Of a stretch of DNA of 64,000 nt, positions 1 to 8,087 are shown piece after piece. This stretch comes from Deltaproteobacteria bacterium. Its GTDB lineage: Bacteria > Desulfobacterota > Desulfarculia > Desulfarculales > Desulfarculaceae. The notes beneath the pieces were generated by a model. That model was not told the DNA's origin. It saw only the letters and a list, made by a program, of their open reading frames with translations, and did no database searches. The stretch spans positions 1-64,000 of the forward strand of contig JAHLLJ010000006.1 of the NCBI GenBank assembly GCA_020444205.1, read 5' to 3'. The position numbers and the translations under genes were made by a program. How positions within the stretch are numbered: the stretch's first letter is position 1; the number at the start of each line of letters is the position of its first letter.

Positions 1-279
1 GCGGCCCTTGGGCAGCATCCAGCCGAACATCTTGGACATGAAGTCCTTGCCCCCTACCTTCTTCTTGGCGTCGCGCAGGGCGGCGGTGCCCCAGAAGGTG
101 AAGAACATCACCACTTTCATGCCCATGGCCGCCGCGCCGGTGGCGATGATCATGGCGGCCAGGAGTTTGTCCAGGTCGCCGGAGAAGACCACCATGGACA
201 GCTTGTTTTCCAGGGCCACACCGGCCGGTTTGGGGGCGGGGGCCGTTTCTTCCATTTTGCGTGCGGGTTCCGCGCTCAT
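1..279 (-). CDS. DsrE/DsrF/DrsH-like family protein (partial, 3' end off the window)
   Basis: The first 93 codons of a minus-strand gene are visible. After a short Pro/Ala-rich lead the protein has a hydrophobic beta strand (LSMVVFSGDLDKLLAAMIIA), then ATGAAAMGMKVVMFFTFWGT and a Lys-rich stretch (ALRDAKKKVGG), the pattern of DsrE2/DsrE-DsrF-DrsH-like proteins, which take part in cytoplasmic sulfur relay. The ATG at 279 follows GGAGGAAAC, a strong ribosome site. The gene lies 46 bp downstream of an ArsR-type repressor on the same strand, so the two probably form an operon. Any catalytic cysteine would lie in the missing part. Confidence 0.8.
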   Translation of the reverse strand, partial: MSAEPARKMEETAPAPKPAGVALENKLSMVVFSGDLDKLLAAMIIATGAAAMGMKVVMFFTFWGTAALRDAKKKVGGKDFMSKMFGWMLPKGR

Positions 280-325
280 GTTTCCTCCAGGGTCAATAAG
301 GTCTTATAGGTTTGTATCGGGCGTT

Positions 326-622
326 TCAGGCGGCCTGGCATCCGTCCAGGCAGGCCAAAAGCTGGCGCAACTGGGGGTTGGCCAGGGTGTAAAACACCTC
401 TCCTTGGCGGCGCTCAGTGCTGACCAACCCGCTCATGCGCAGGATACGCAGCTGCTGGGAAACCGCGGCCGGAGTCTTTTCCAGGCGCTCGGCCATAAAA
501 ATCACCCTTTGATCCTCCTGGCACAGCAGAGAGATGATCCTGAGGCGGATCGGGTGGGCAATGGCCTTGACCATCTCGGTGACGGCGTCGGCCCGTTGCT
601 GGCTTTCGGCTAGGCTGCTCAT
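326..622 (-). CDS. ArsR family transcriptional repressor, possibly sulfur-responsive
   Basis: A 98-residue winged-helix repressor of normal ArsR length. The recognition helix is seen in TPAAVSQQLRILRMSGLV (about residues 50-67), followed by the wing ERRQGEVFYTL. Three cysteines are present: C34 in the helix after IISLL, and C91 and C95 near the C-terminus. One Cys in alpha-2 and one in alpha-5 is the layout of the persulfide sensors BigR/SqrR, while the metal-binding CxCxxC of ArsR is absent. With a DsrE-family gene directly downstream, response to sulfide or sulfane sulfur is a reasonable inference, not shown. The start is the ATG at 622 with AAAAGG upstream. It is divergent from the sigma54 activator at 836. 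Confidence 0.88.
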   Translation of the reverse strand: MSSLAESQQRADAVTEMVKAIAHPIRLRIISLLCQEDQRVIFMAERLEKTPAAVSQQLRILRMSGLVSTERRQGEVFYTLANPQLRQLLACLDGCQAA

Positions 623-720
623 ATTCGGCCTTTTGAAACTCCCAAGTTATGAAGTTCTGCAACTCGCTTCCCCCGCTACATGAGCAGGTTGCGTGCCAAA
701 AAGCCGATTTTTTTGATATG

Positions 721-824
721 AGTTATAACTATTTGTTATCTATGACTTATATTTTTTCATAGAAAGACTTGTCAAATTACGAGTGTTTAAGTAGACTATT
801 AATATGTTTAGACACTGTTTAAAC
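721..824. promoter_or_regulatory. Divergent control region with palindrome and TGTTTA repeats
   Basis: The AT-rich gap between the ArsR gene and the activator holds a perfect 10-bp palindrome AGTTATAACT (721-730), suited to an ArsR dimer, and three TGTTTA repeats at 784, 805 and 816, the last inside the palindrome GTTTAAAC (817-824), close to the activator start. No -24/-12 sigma54 promoter was recognised. Binding proteins are inferred. Confidence 0.4.
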
Positions 825-835
825 GGTAGGTAGAC

Positions 836-2206
836 ATGGACGTTGATATCGCTTCCCACTGGGGAACCGTGGCCGACACCCTGCACGACACGGTGCTGGT
901 GGTTGATCCCCAAGGGCGCATAGTGCGCATAAACCAGGCTGGAGAGCAGCTTACCGGCTATACCCAGGAGCAGATCGAAGGCCAGTCCTGCCGGGTTCTC
1001 AACTGCACCGGGTGCAAGATCATCGGCAAAGGCAGCGGAGTGGATTACTGCGGCCTGTTCAGTGCTGGAGAGGTCCGCTCCAAGCGCTGCACCATCACCA
1101 ACCGCGCGGGCGAGCGGGTGGTGGTGCTCAAGCGGGCCAGCGTGCTCAAGGACGACCTGGGCAACATCACCGGAGCGGTGGAGACCCTTACCGACCTCAC
1201 CGAGCTGCACCAAAAGGAACGCGAGATATCTCAGCTGCGCCGCAGCTTGCGCGCGGATGACGGCTTTGAGGGCCTGGTGGGCAGCTCCCCGGCCATGACC
1301 GCCCTGTACCGCCTGATCGACACGGTGGCCCAATCCGAATACCCGGTGCTTATCCAGGGGGCCAGCGGCTCGGGCAAGGAACTGGCCGCCGAGGCCATCC
1401 ACCGCCGGGGGCCCAGGGCGGACAAGCCCTACGTGAAGGTCAACTGCGCGGCCCTGAACCCCAACCTTTTGGAGAGCGAGCTTTTCGGCCACGTAAAGGG
1501 CTCCTTCACCGGCGCGGACCGCGACCGGGTGGGCCGTTTCGAGGCGGCCGAGGGCGGGGACATCCTGCTGGACGAGATCGGCGAGATACCCCCGGCCACC
1601 CAGATCAAGCTGCTCAGGGTGTTGCAGGAAAAGGAGATCGAGCGGGTGGGTGAAAACCGTCCCCGCAAGGTCAACGTGCGCATCTTAGCGGCCACCAACC
1701 GCGACTTGGCTGAGCTGGTGCGCCAGGGTTCCTTTAGGGAAGACCTGTACTATCGCCTGGACGTGGTGCCGCTGCACATGCCCAGCTTGGCCGAGCGCCG
1801 CGAGGACCTGCCCTTGTTGGTGGAGCACTTCATGGCCCAGGCCGCGGCCAAGTCGGGCAAGGAGATCACGGGCATGTCGCCCGAGGCCTTTGACCTGCTC
1901 GACGCCTACCCCTGGCCGGGCAACGTGCGCGAGTTGCGCCACGCGGTGGAGTATGCCTGTGTGCTCTGCTCCGGCGGCTTGATTACCCCCGAGCACCTGC
2001 CGCCCAAGCTGCGTCAGGCTGTCGCCGCGCGGCCCTCCGCCTCTTCCCAGGCGGGCAAGCGCATGGCCCAGCGCCAGGAGCTTATCGAAGCCCTGCGCCA
2101 GTGCGGGGGCAACAAGAGCAAGGCCGCCGAGATGTTGGGCGTGTGCCGGGCCACCATCTGGAACCGGATAAACCGTCTGGGCATAGACTGCGATCAGGAT
2201 CTGTAG
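836..2206 (+). CDS. PAS domain sigma54-dependent transcriptional activator with Cys cluster
   Basis: A 456-residue bacterial enhancer-binding protein. An N-terminal PAS domain (about 10-125) carries a cysteine cluster C52, C57, C60, C72, C85. The AAA+ domain follows: Walker A GASGSGKE (175-182), GSFTGA (222-227; the canonical sigma54-contacting loop is GAFTGA, with A to S here), Walker B DILLDE (242-247). A Fis-type helix-turn-helix (NKSKAAEMLGVCRATIWNRI) closes the protein. There is no receiver domain, so the signal probably enters through the PAS/Cys region, which could hold a metal, Fe-S or redox centre (inference). It is a single gene with its own upstream repeats, divergent from the ArsR/DsrE operon; its targets are unknown. 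Confidence 0.93.
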   Translation: MDVDIASHWGTVADTLHDTVLVVDPQGRIVRINQAGEQLTGYTQEQIEGQSCRVLNCTGCKIIGKGSGVDYCGLFSAGEVRSKRCTITNRAGERVVVLKRASVLKDDLGNITGAVETLTDLTELHQKEREISQLRRSLRADDGFEGLVGSSPAMTALYRLIDTVAQSEYPVLIQGASGSGKELAAEAIHRRGPRADKPYVKVNCAALNPNLLESELFGHVKGSFTGADRDRVGRFEAAEGGDILLDEIGEIPPATQIKLLRVLQEKEIERVGENRPRKVNVRILAATNRDLAELVRQGSFREDLYYRLDVVPLHMPSLAERREDLPLLVEHFMAQAAAKSGKEITGMSPEAFDLLDAYPWPGNVRELRHAVEYACVLCSGGLITPEHLPPKLRQAVAARPSASSQAGKRMAQRQELIEALRQCGGNKSKAAEMLGVCRATIWNRINRLGIDCDQDL

Positions 2207-2314
2207 GACCGCCCGAGGGGCCGCACAAGCATAGTGTCGCGGTGGACATTGCCCACCGGTTTATCTTAACCTGAAGTTACTGGTCCGCACCCTCACCATG
2301 GTGAGGTAAAGCCG

Positions 2315-3757
2315 GTGAATCCGTACGCCCTGCCCTTTCTGATGTCCTTTGTGCCCCTAATCCTGTTGGGGCTGGCCATCATTCTGCAAAATCCCCGCAA
2401 CCGCCTTTATCAGATCGTCTGCGCCTTTTGCATCGGCAACGCCCTGGTCGCAGGCGCCGGAGGCATGCTCCACCTTGCCGCCACCCGGGAGCAGGCCATT
2501 TTTTGGAACCGCCTGCCCTATTTGCTCAACTGCTTCACCTATTGGCTTTTCCTGCAATACACTCTCATAATCTCGGGCGGCGAGCCGCGCATGAGCGAAC
2601 GCTTCATGTTTCTGCCCATCAGGTTGCACTACTGGCTCACCATAGGCGTGCTGGCCCTGGTTTTCGCCCTGGTGGGATTCAGCGACCTGGTGGTGGCCGC
2701 TCCGACCCACAACCCCATTACCGGCTGGGAGCATGGCTATGGACCCGTTCACCGGCCGGTGATCCTTGCCAATATCTATTTACTGGCATTGCTGCTTTTT
2801 ATTTTGCACCGAGGCATAAAGACATCGACCGATCCCATCCTGCGCCGGGCGCGCATCATCTCCATGGCCGCCATCGGCCTGGCCCAGTCATGGGTTATCG
2901 TGGCCGGGCTCATCCTGCCCGATTTTTTCGGGGTGCCCACCCATAGCTTTGCCGCAATTGCCTGGCTGGTGCTGTGTTTCCTGCTTATATACGGTCTCAT
3001 GCGCCAACAATGGGAGACCATTCACGAGTTCAGCGCCAACCTGGAAGAAAAGGTGGCCATGCGCACCGAGGAGCTGGCCCAGGCCAAAAACAACCTCGAA
3101 CAGGTGCAGGCTCAGATATCCAAATACCTGGACCCCAACGTGGTGGAGAAGATCTTCTCCGGTGAATTTAGCGCCGAGCTGACCTCCCGGCGGGCTCGGC
3201 TGACCATGTTCTTTTCCGACATCAAGGACTTCACCCAGTTCACCGATGCCTCGGACCCGGAGGAGGTAGCCCGCCTGCTGAACGAATACCTGGGCGAGAT
3301 GGCCAGGATCGTGCGGCACTGGGGTGGGACCATACCCCAATTTACCGGAGACAGCGTTTACGCCATTTTCGGAGCCCCGGACAGCCGGGGGGCGCGTGAG
3401 GATGCCCTGAACGCCGTGCGCATGGCCATTGAGATGCAAAGCCATATGAGCTTGGTTCGCGGCAAATGGTGGAACGAAGGTATACAGTTCCCCTTCCAGA
3501 TCCGCTGCGGCATCCATTCGGGAATGGCCAATGTGGGCAACTATGGCTCCGAAGGCTTCATGGAGTTTTCCGCCATAGGGCTGAACGTGAACCTGGCTTC
3601 ACGCCTGGAGCAAATATGCCAGCCAGGGCAAATCTATATATCTCACGCCACCTGGGCCCTGGTTAAGGACGAGATACCATGTGAAGACGTTGGCGCCATA
3701 GAGGTCAAGGGATTCCATTATCCCATTCAGGTCTACCAGGTTGAACTAAGCCAATAA
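2315..3757 (+). CDS. Membrane-anchored class III adenylate/guanylate cyclase
   Basis: 480 residues: a membrane region of six to seven helices (about 1-220), a short coiled coil (about 225-265) and a class III cyclase domain (about 285-475). The two metal-binding aspartates are present in FFSDIKDFT (D302) and TGDSVYAIFGAP (D346), and the transition-state Asn/Arg pair lies in NVNLASRLE. At the purine-selecting position most bacterial adenylate cyclases have Lys (DKFIGD); here it is Gln (PQFTGD), so ATP versus GTP preference cannot be called. Translation starts at GTG 2315. It probably converts a membrane signal into cAMP or cGMP. It is monocistronic, about 110 bp after the sigma54 activator. 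Confidence 0.9.
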   Translation: MNPYALPFLMSFVPLILLGLAIILQNPRNRLYQIVCAFCIGNALVAGAGGMLHLAATREQAIFWNRLPYLLNCFTYWLFLQYTLIISGGEPRMSERFMFLPIRLHYWLTIGVLALVFALVGFSDLVVAAPTHNPITGWEHGYGPVHRPVILANIYLLALLLFILHRGIKTSTDPILRRARIISMAAIGLAQSWVIVAGLILPDFFGVPTHSFAAIAWLVLCFLLIYGLMRQQWETIHEFSANLEEKVAMRTEELAQAKNNLEQVQAQISKYLDPNVVEKIFSGEFSAELTSRRARLTMFFSDIKDFTQFTDASDPEEVARLLNEYLGEMARIVRHWGGTIPQFTGDSVYAIFGAPDSRGAREDALNAVRMAIEMQSHMSLVRGKWWNEGIQFPFQIRCGIHSGMANVGNYGSEGFMEFSAIGLNVNLASRLEQICQPGQIYISHATWALVKDEIPCEDVGAIEVKGFHYPIQVYQVELSQ

Positions 3758-3867
3758 GCCTTCCGGCTTCTTCATGACTAGTACATTTGCGTACCATATA
3801 ATATTCTGGCCCTGGCATAGTCTGTAGAGATCATCCCCTACTCGCGTTCAACGGCCTTGGGAGGATC

Positions 3868-5328
3868 ATGAGAGAACAGTGGAACTCGCGAACCGGTTTT
3901 GTCCTGGCCGCGGTGGGCTCGGCCATAGGCATAGGAAATATTTGGCGCTTCCCCTACATGGCTTATGACAATGGGGGCGGCGCCTTTCTAATCCCCTATT
4001 TCTTCGCCATGCTCACCGCCGGCGTGCCCTTCCTCATCATGGAGTTCGCCCTGGGTCACCGCTACAAGAGCGCGGCTCCCCTGACCTTCCACGCCATCAA
4101 AGCCCGCTGGGAGGGCTTGGGCTGGTGGCAGGTGCTGGTCTGCCTGGTCATCTCCTTCTACTACGTGGTGGTATTGGGCTGGACGGTTTGCTACCTCTTC
4201 CTAAGCTTCCACCAAAGCTGGGGCAATGACCCCTCGTCCTACTTTTTCAAGGACTTTTTAAAGCTCACCGCCGGGCCCCTGCACACCGGCGGCATGCGTT
4301 GGCCCATCGTGGCGGCCAACGTTTTCTGTTGGCTGGCCACCTGGGTGGTGCTGTGGCGGGGGGTGCGCGCGGGCATCGAGCGGGTCAGCAAAATTTTCAT
4401 GCCCGTGCTTTTCGTCCTGGTATTGATCCTCTTGGTTCGGGCGGTCACCCTGCCTGGTGCGGCCGACGGACTGAACTGGTTGTTCAGGCCGGACTTTTCC
4501 CACCTATGGGACTACAAGGTTTGGACCGCCGCCTATGGTCAGATATTTTTCACCTTGTCCATCGGCTTCGGCATCATGATCGCCTACTCCAGCTATTTGC
4601 CCGATGACGCCGACATAACCAACAACGGCTTTATCACCGTGTTCATCAACTGCGGCTTTAGCCTGTTGGCCGGCACCATGGTGTTCGGGGTGCTGGGCTT
4701 CATGGCCGCTCAACAGGGCGTACCCATCAAGGAGGTGGTCTCCCAGGGAGTGGGTCTGGCCTTTGCCACCATCCCGGCGGCCCTGAACATGATGCCCGCC
4801 GCCGGAATATTCGGCATAGTGTTTTTCCTGGCCCTGTTGTTCGCCGGTTTCTCCAGCTTCCTATCGGTGGTGGAGGCCTGTATCGCCCCACTCATGGAAA
4901 AGCTGGGCTGGACCCGGACCCGGGCGGTGAGCGTGTTGTGCGGCGTGGGTCTGGTGGGCAGCCTGCCCTTTTCCACCGGCGGCGGCTTGCTGGTGCTGGA
5001 CATCGTGGACCACTTTATCAACAACTACGGCATCGTCTTCGGCGGTCTGGCCGAAATTATCCTGATCGCCTGGTTCGGCCGCTTGGCCGAGATGCGCGAG
5101 TACGTGAACCAAGTTTCCGACTTTCCCCTGGGCTCTTGGTGGGCGGTCTGCCTCAAGGTGGTGACGCCCCTTACCTTGGGAGTCATGGCCGTGTCCAACC
5201 TGGTGGGGGACTTGGCCCAGCCCTATGGCGGCTATCCCCTTACCGCGCTCATCGCCTTTGGCTGGGCCCTGATGGCGGCCATCGGCCTGGGCGCTTGGTG
5301 GCTGGCCACCAAACGATGGGCTTACTAA
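3868..5328 (+). CDS. Sodium-dependent NSS/SNF family amino acid transporter, MetP-like
   Basis: A 486-residue integral membrane protein with about 12 helices. The TM1 signature of the neurotransmitter:sodium symporter family is clear at the N-terminus (VGSAIGIGNIWRFPYMAYDN), with the unwound substrate/Na site at GSAIGIGN, followed by GGGAFLIPYF and an intact TM6 region (FFTLSIGFGIMIAYSSY). The length is normal. The start ATG follows GGGAGG. A 36-residue membrane peptide gene follows after 14 bp, the arrangement of corynebacterial MetP-MetS, which take up methionine and alanine with sodium. Substrate is inferred from this only. Confidence 0.92.
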   Translation: MREQWNSRTGFVLAAVGSAIGIGNIWRFPYMAYDNGGGAFLIPYFFAMLTAGVPFLIMEFALGHRYKSAAPLTFHAIKARWEGLGWWQVLVCLVISFYYVVVLGWTVCYLFLSFHQSWGNDPSSYFFKDFLKLTAGPLHTGGMRWPIVAANVFCWLATWVVLWRGVRAGIERVSKIFMPVLFVLVLILLVRAVTLPGAADGLNWLFRPDFSHLWDYKVWTAAYGQIFFTLSIGFGIMIAYSSYLPDDADITNNGFITVFINCGFSLLAGTMVFGVLGFMAAQQGVPIKEVVSQGVGLAFATIPAALNMMPAAGIFGIVFFLALLFAGFSSFLSVVEACIAPLMEKLGWTRTRAVSVLCGVGLVGSLPFSTGGGLLVLDIVDHFINNYGIVFGGLAEIILIAWFGRLAEMREYVNQVSDFPLGSWWAVCLKVVTPLTLGVMAVSNLVGDLAQPYGGYPLTALIAFGWALMAAIGLGAWWLATKRWAY

Positions 5329-5342
5329 ATAAGGAGTTCGCC

Positions 5343-5453
5343 ATGACCTTGGGCGCATGGATAATGATGATCGGCGGATTCCTGATCACCCTGGGCGGGG
5401 CCGCCGTGTGCCTGACCGTGGCCATAAAAAAAGGCCGCGCGGACAATCCATAG
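5343..5453 (+). CDS. Small accessory subunit of NSS transporter (MetS-like)
   Basis: A 36-residue peptide with one hydrophobic helix (AWIMMIGGFLITLGGAAVCL) and a basic end KKGRADNP. The ATG at 5343 is preceded by AAGGAG, which itself overlaps the region just after the transporter stop codon. Size, single helix with a GG motif, basic C-terminus and position match MetS-type small subunits of NSS transporters, needed for transport in the known MetPS system. Too short for most automatic gene calls. Confidence 0.75.
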   Translation: MTLGAWIMMIGGFLITLGGAAVCLTVAIKKGRADNP

Positions 5454-5664
5454 TTTTTAAAAGACCGTAAACGGTTGTGGGGTTGGGCTTTCCGGCCTCA
5501 CCCCCCCAATGGTATTTGGCGCACTCGGCCTGATTTGAATAATCATCCTAGTGCGCCTTGCGGTTAAGCATCCCGAATAAATTCATGCTTTCAGACGCTT
5601 ACCCGACCCGGTAAGGCTCGGCGGGTAGCGCTTTGCGCCTGGGCAAGCCGGCCGGGATATGCGA

Positions 5665-5693
5665 TTGACACGGTTTAAAACACAGTGTATTGT
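5665..5693 (+). promoter_or_regulatory. Sigma70 promoter with overlapping inverted repeat
   Basis: TTGACA (5665-5670), a 17-bp spacer and TATTGT (5688-5693) form a strong vegetative promoter match. The -10 and start region are covered by the inverted repeat ATTGT-CTTTC-ACAAT (5689-5703), a plausible operator. Transcription would begin near 5700 and run into the leader RNA and then the metal-receptor operon. Confidence 0.6.
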
Positions 5694-5699
5694 CTTTCA

Positions 5700-5820
5700 C
5701 AATCAACACCTTGGGCTGAAGGCCCAGAGAATCGCATAAGGGTAGCCCGTGGCTATCCGCCCAAAAATAGCGCTGATTGGTCATGAAGGCCATCCTCCCC
5801 CAGGGAGGGTGGCTTTTTTT
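5700..5820 (+). ncRNA. Structured leader RNA ending in an intrinsic terminator
   Basis: Downstream of the promoter are three hairpins: TGGGC/GCCCA (5712-5726), GGGTAGCC/GGCTATCC with one wobble pair (5740-5758), and the terminator at 5789-5820. The roughly 120-nt transcript is either a free-standing small RNA or an attenuated leader or riboswitch for the TonB receptor operon that starts at 6028. It does not match the cobalamin or NiCo riboswitch consensus that I can recall. Function unknown. Confidence 0.45.
5789..5820 (+). terminator. Intrinsic terminator inside the leader of the TonB operon
   Basis: An 11-bp stem GCCATCCTCCC/GGGAGGGTGGC (one G-U pair), a 3-nt loop and seven T residues. It lies about 207 nt before the receptor start codon and downstream of a good promoter, so it would stop transcription unless anti-terminated. 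Confidence 0.8.
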
Positions 5821-6027
5821 GTTCATGCGCGGAAAGGAGGGATGAAAAGGCGACACAAATGAACAGCGTGGGAGCAAGCATGGTAAGTGGGAGAGCGGCA
5901 GTCCTCCGGCAAGAGTCGCCACCGCCCTCCCGGGTGACGGATGGTTGGCCCCATCCATCGAATTGAATTTTACCTCTTGCTCCTTTCCGAAGCCAAAAGA
6001 TTTGTTTTTATTTCGGAAAGGATAATC
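5821..6027 (+). other. Untranslated region before the TonB receptor
   Basis: This stretch has no gene. It contains a long imperfect hairpin, GGGAGAGCGG (5889-5898) pairing with CCGCCCTCCC (5922-5931) with one mismatch, and then an AT-rich segment leading to the ribosome site GGAAAGGA. It may continue the regulatory leader. Confidence 0.4.
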
Positions 6028-8067
6028 GTGAGAAGCTTTACCCCCTGGGCGGCGGCCCTGGCGATCGTGGCACTGCTGTGTTTCCCGGTGCCCTCCCCGG
6101 CCGCCCCGCAAACCAATGATGCGGACAAACCCGCCAAATCTAAAAGCATAGGCCTGGGCGACATAGTCGTCCGCGGACAAGTGACCTCCGAAGACTTGCA
6201 GGCCACCAGCGCCACTGTCCTGGACAACGAGGAAATCACCAACCGGATCTACGTAACCCCCCTGGACATCCTCAAACTGGTGCCCGGCATTTCCATTCAA
6301 CAGTACCACCAGGGCGGCACGGCATCGGCCTTTCAGATGCGCGGCTTCACCAGCTGCTCTCATGGGCCCGACGCGGCCATCTTCCTGGACGGCGTGCCCC
6401 TCAACGAGACCGACGGTTACGCCGACACCAACATCGTAATCCCCGAGGAGATCGAGCGGGTGGAGGTGATCAAGGGCCCCGCCTCGGCGCTCTACGGCAA
6501 CTATGCCAGCGCCGGCGTGGTGCATTTCATGACCATAAAAAGCGGCGACTTCACCCGCTTCAAGGCCCGCTACGGTAGCTTCAACACCCAAGACGCGGTG
6601 TTTTCCATGGCCCGCTCCGACGGCAAGTTGGACCAAGTCTATACCGGCCAGTTTTATCACACCGACGGCTACCAGGATAACTCCGACTGGGACAAGCAGA
6701 ACGCCTCGGGCCGCCTCACCTATCACTTCAACGACAAGTTGAGCGCCAGGGTGGGCATGCGCTTTTTCAACAGCACCTGGGATGCTCCGGGATACATCCC
6801 CCAGCCCGTTTATGACAGCCGTCCCGAATCAGCGGTATCCGACGTCAACGGCGGCGAGAAAAAGCGGGTGGACGGCCGAGTGGACGTGGACTATGAGCTG
6901 AATGACAGCAGCAAGCTCATGTTCTACGGCTGGGGCTATGACCAAGACTTCACCCGTTGGTATCAGAACTGGATATCCCCCAGTCAGCAAGAGGGCCAAA
7001 ACTACGGCAACGAGCGCTACTTTCAACGCAAGGTCGTGGGCACCGGCGCTTCTTACAACTACCTGGGCCAGATTTGGGGCCGCGACACCAGCTTTGTCCT
7101 GGGCGTGGACTATATGCGCGAGGATGACGACCGGGAGCGCTGGTACCTGACCGTGGGCAATGGCCGCAACAAAGGCTCCAAGTACCAAGACTACAACATC
7201 GTCCTCAACACCACCTCGGTATACAGCGAGCTGGACTACACCCTGTTCCAGCCTCTGCGGATGATCCTGGGCGGGCGCGTGGACATGTTCAGCGGCGAGA
7301 TGGACGACAAGATGCCCTCGCAGAACTATGATCTGAGCGGGCCCAACATATTCAGCCCCAAGGCCCGCCTGATCTACACCGTGGTGCCGGGCTGGGATGT
7401 GTTTGCCAACTACGGCCGCGGCTTTGCCCTGCCCACCGACAAGAACCTGTTCGTGGACGACAACCTCAATCCGGCCATCCGCAATCAGTACGAGGTGGGC
7501 CTGCGCGCCCAGCCCCTGCCCTGGGCCAAGTTCATGGTCGCCCTGTGGCGCTTGAACACCACCGATGACATACAGGCCTCCCTGGATGACCCCGACCAGT
7601 TGGAGAACGCCGGCGAGACCCGCCGCCAAGGTGTCGAGGTGTCGGCGGACTTTTCCTGGGAAAACGGCTGGTATGCCCATGCCGACTACTCCTACATCGA
7701 CTCCGAGTACCTCGACTACATCAGCGGCGGAGTGCAGTACGCCGGCAACGAGCTGCGTAACGTACCCCACGATATCGCTAACTTCGAGGCCGGTTACCGG
7801 CCCGAGCAGGGTTTTGGCGGCCGGCTGAACCTGCGCTATGTGTCCGACACCTACATCGACTCGGCCAACACCAGGACCCTGGACGGCTATGTGGTGGTGA
7901 ACGGGCAAGCGTCCTATCGCTTTAAAAAGCACTATGTGCTGGAGCTGGACGTGGTGAACCTATTTGACAAGAAATACTCGGAATACGCCGGATATACCAA
8001 CGGCCAGATGACCTACGCTCCGGCGGACCCGCTTTCGGTTTACCTGACCTTCCGGGTTGAGTTCTAA
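6028..8067 (+). CDS. TonB-dependent outer membrane receptor, probably for a metal or metal chelate
   Basis: 679 residues starting at GTG 6028, which follows GGAAAGGA and gives a good signal peptide (cleavage near SPAAPQ). The plug domain holds TPLDILKLVPGISIQQY, MRGF and RVEVIKGPASALYGNYAS; the remainder is a 22-strand-type barrel ending in an aromatic-rich C-terminus (LTFRVEF). It imports a large or scarce ligand with energy from TonB. The ligand is not evident from the protein, but two downstream genes resemble NikK and NikL, accessory proteins of nickel/cobalt uptake, so nickel or cobalt uptake is a fair inference. No TonB/ExbB/ExbD genes are nearby. Confidence 0.92.
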   Translation: MRSFTPWAAALAIVALLCFPVPSPAAPQTNDADKPAKSKSIGLGDIVVRGQVTSEDLQATSATVLDNEEITNRIYVTPLDILKLVPGISIQQYHQGGTASAFQMRGFTSCSHGPDAAIFLDGVPLNETDGYADTNIVIPEEIERVEVIKGPASALYGNYASAGVVHFMTIKSGDFTRFKARYGSFNTQDAVFSMARSDGKLDQVYTGQFYHTDGYQDNSDWDKQNASGRLTYHFNDKLSARVGMRFFNSTWDAPGYIPQPVYDSRPESAVSDVNGGEKKRVDGRVDVDYELNDSSKLMFYGWGYDQDFTRWYQNWISPSQQEGQNYGNERYFQRKVVGTGASYNYLGQIWGRDTSFVLGVDYMREDDDRERWYLTVGNGRNKGSKYQDYNIVLNTTSVYSELDYTLFQPLRMILGGRVDMFSGEMDDKMPSQNYDLSGPNIFSPKARLIYTVVPGWDVFANYGRGFALPTDKNLFVDDNLNPAIRNQYEVGLRAQPLPWAKFMVALWRLNTTDDIQASLDDPDQLENAGETRRQGVEVSADFSWENGWYAHADYSYIDSEYLDYISGGVQYAGNELRNVPHDIANFEAGYRPEQGFGGRLNLRYVSDTYIDSANTRTLDGYVVVNGQASYRFKKHYVLELDVVNLFDKKYSEYAGYTNGQMTYAPADPLSVYLTFRVEF

Positions 8068-8087
8068 ACCAGCAAAGGAGACATTTC

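Noticed and set aside
5821-5940. Cobalamin or NiCo riboswitch before the TonB receptor
   Set aside because: The conserved core sequences of these classes were not found; only an unnamed structured leader can be claimed.
6829-7932. A 367-codon minus-strand frame inside the TonB receptor gene
   Set aside because: Shadow of a well-supported receptor gene; composition is not protein-like.
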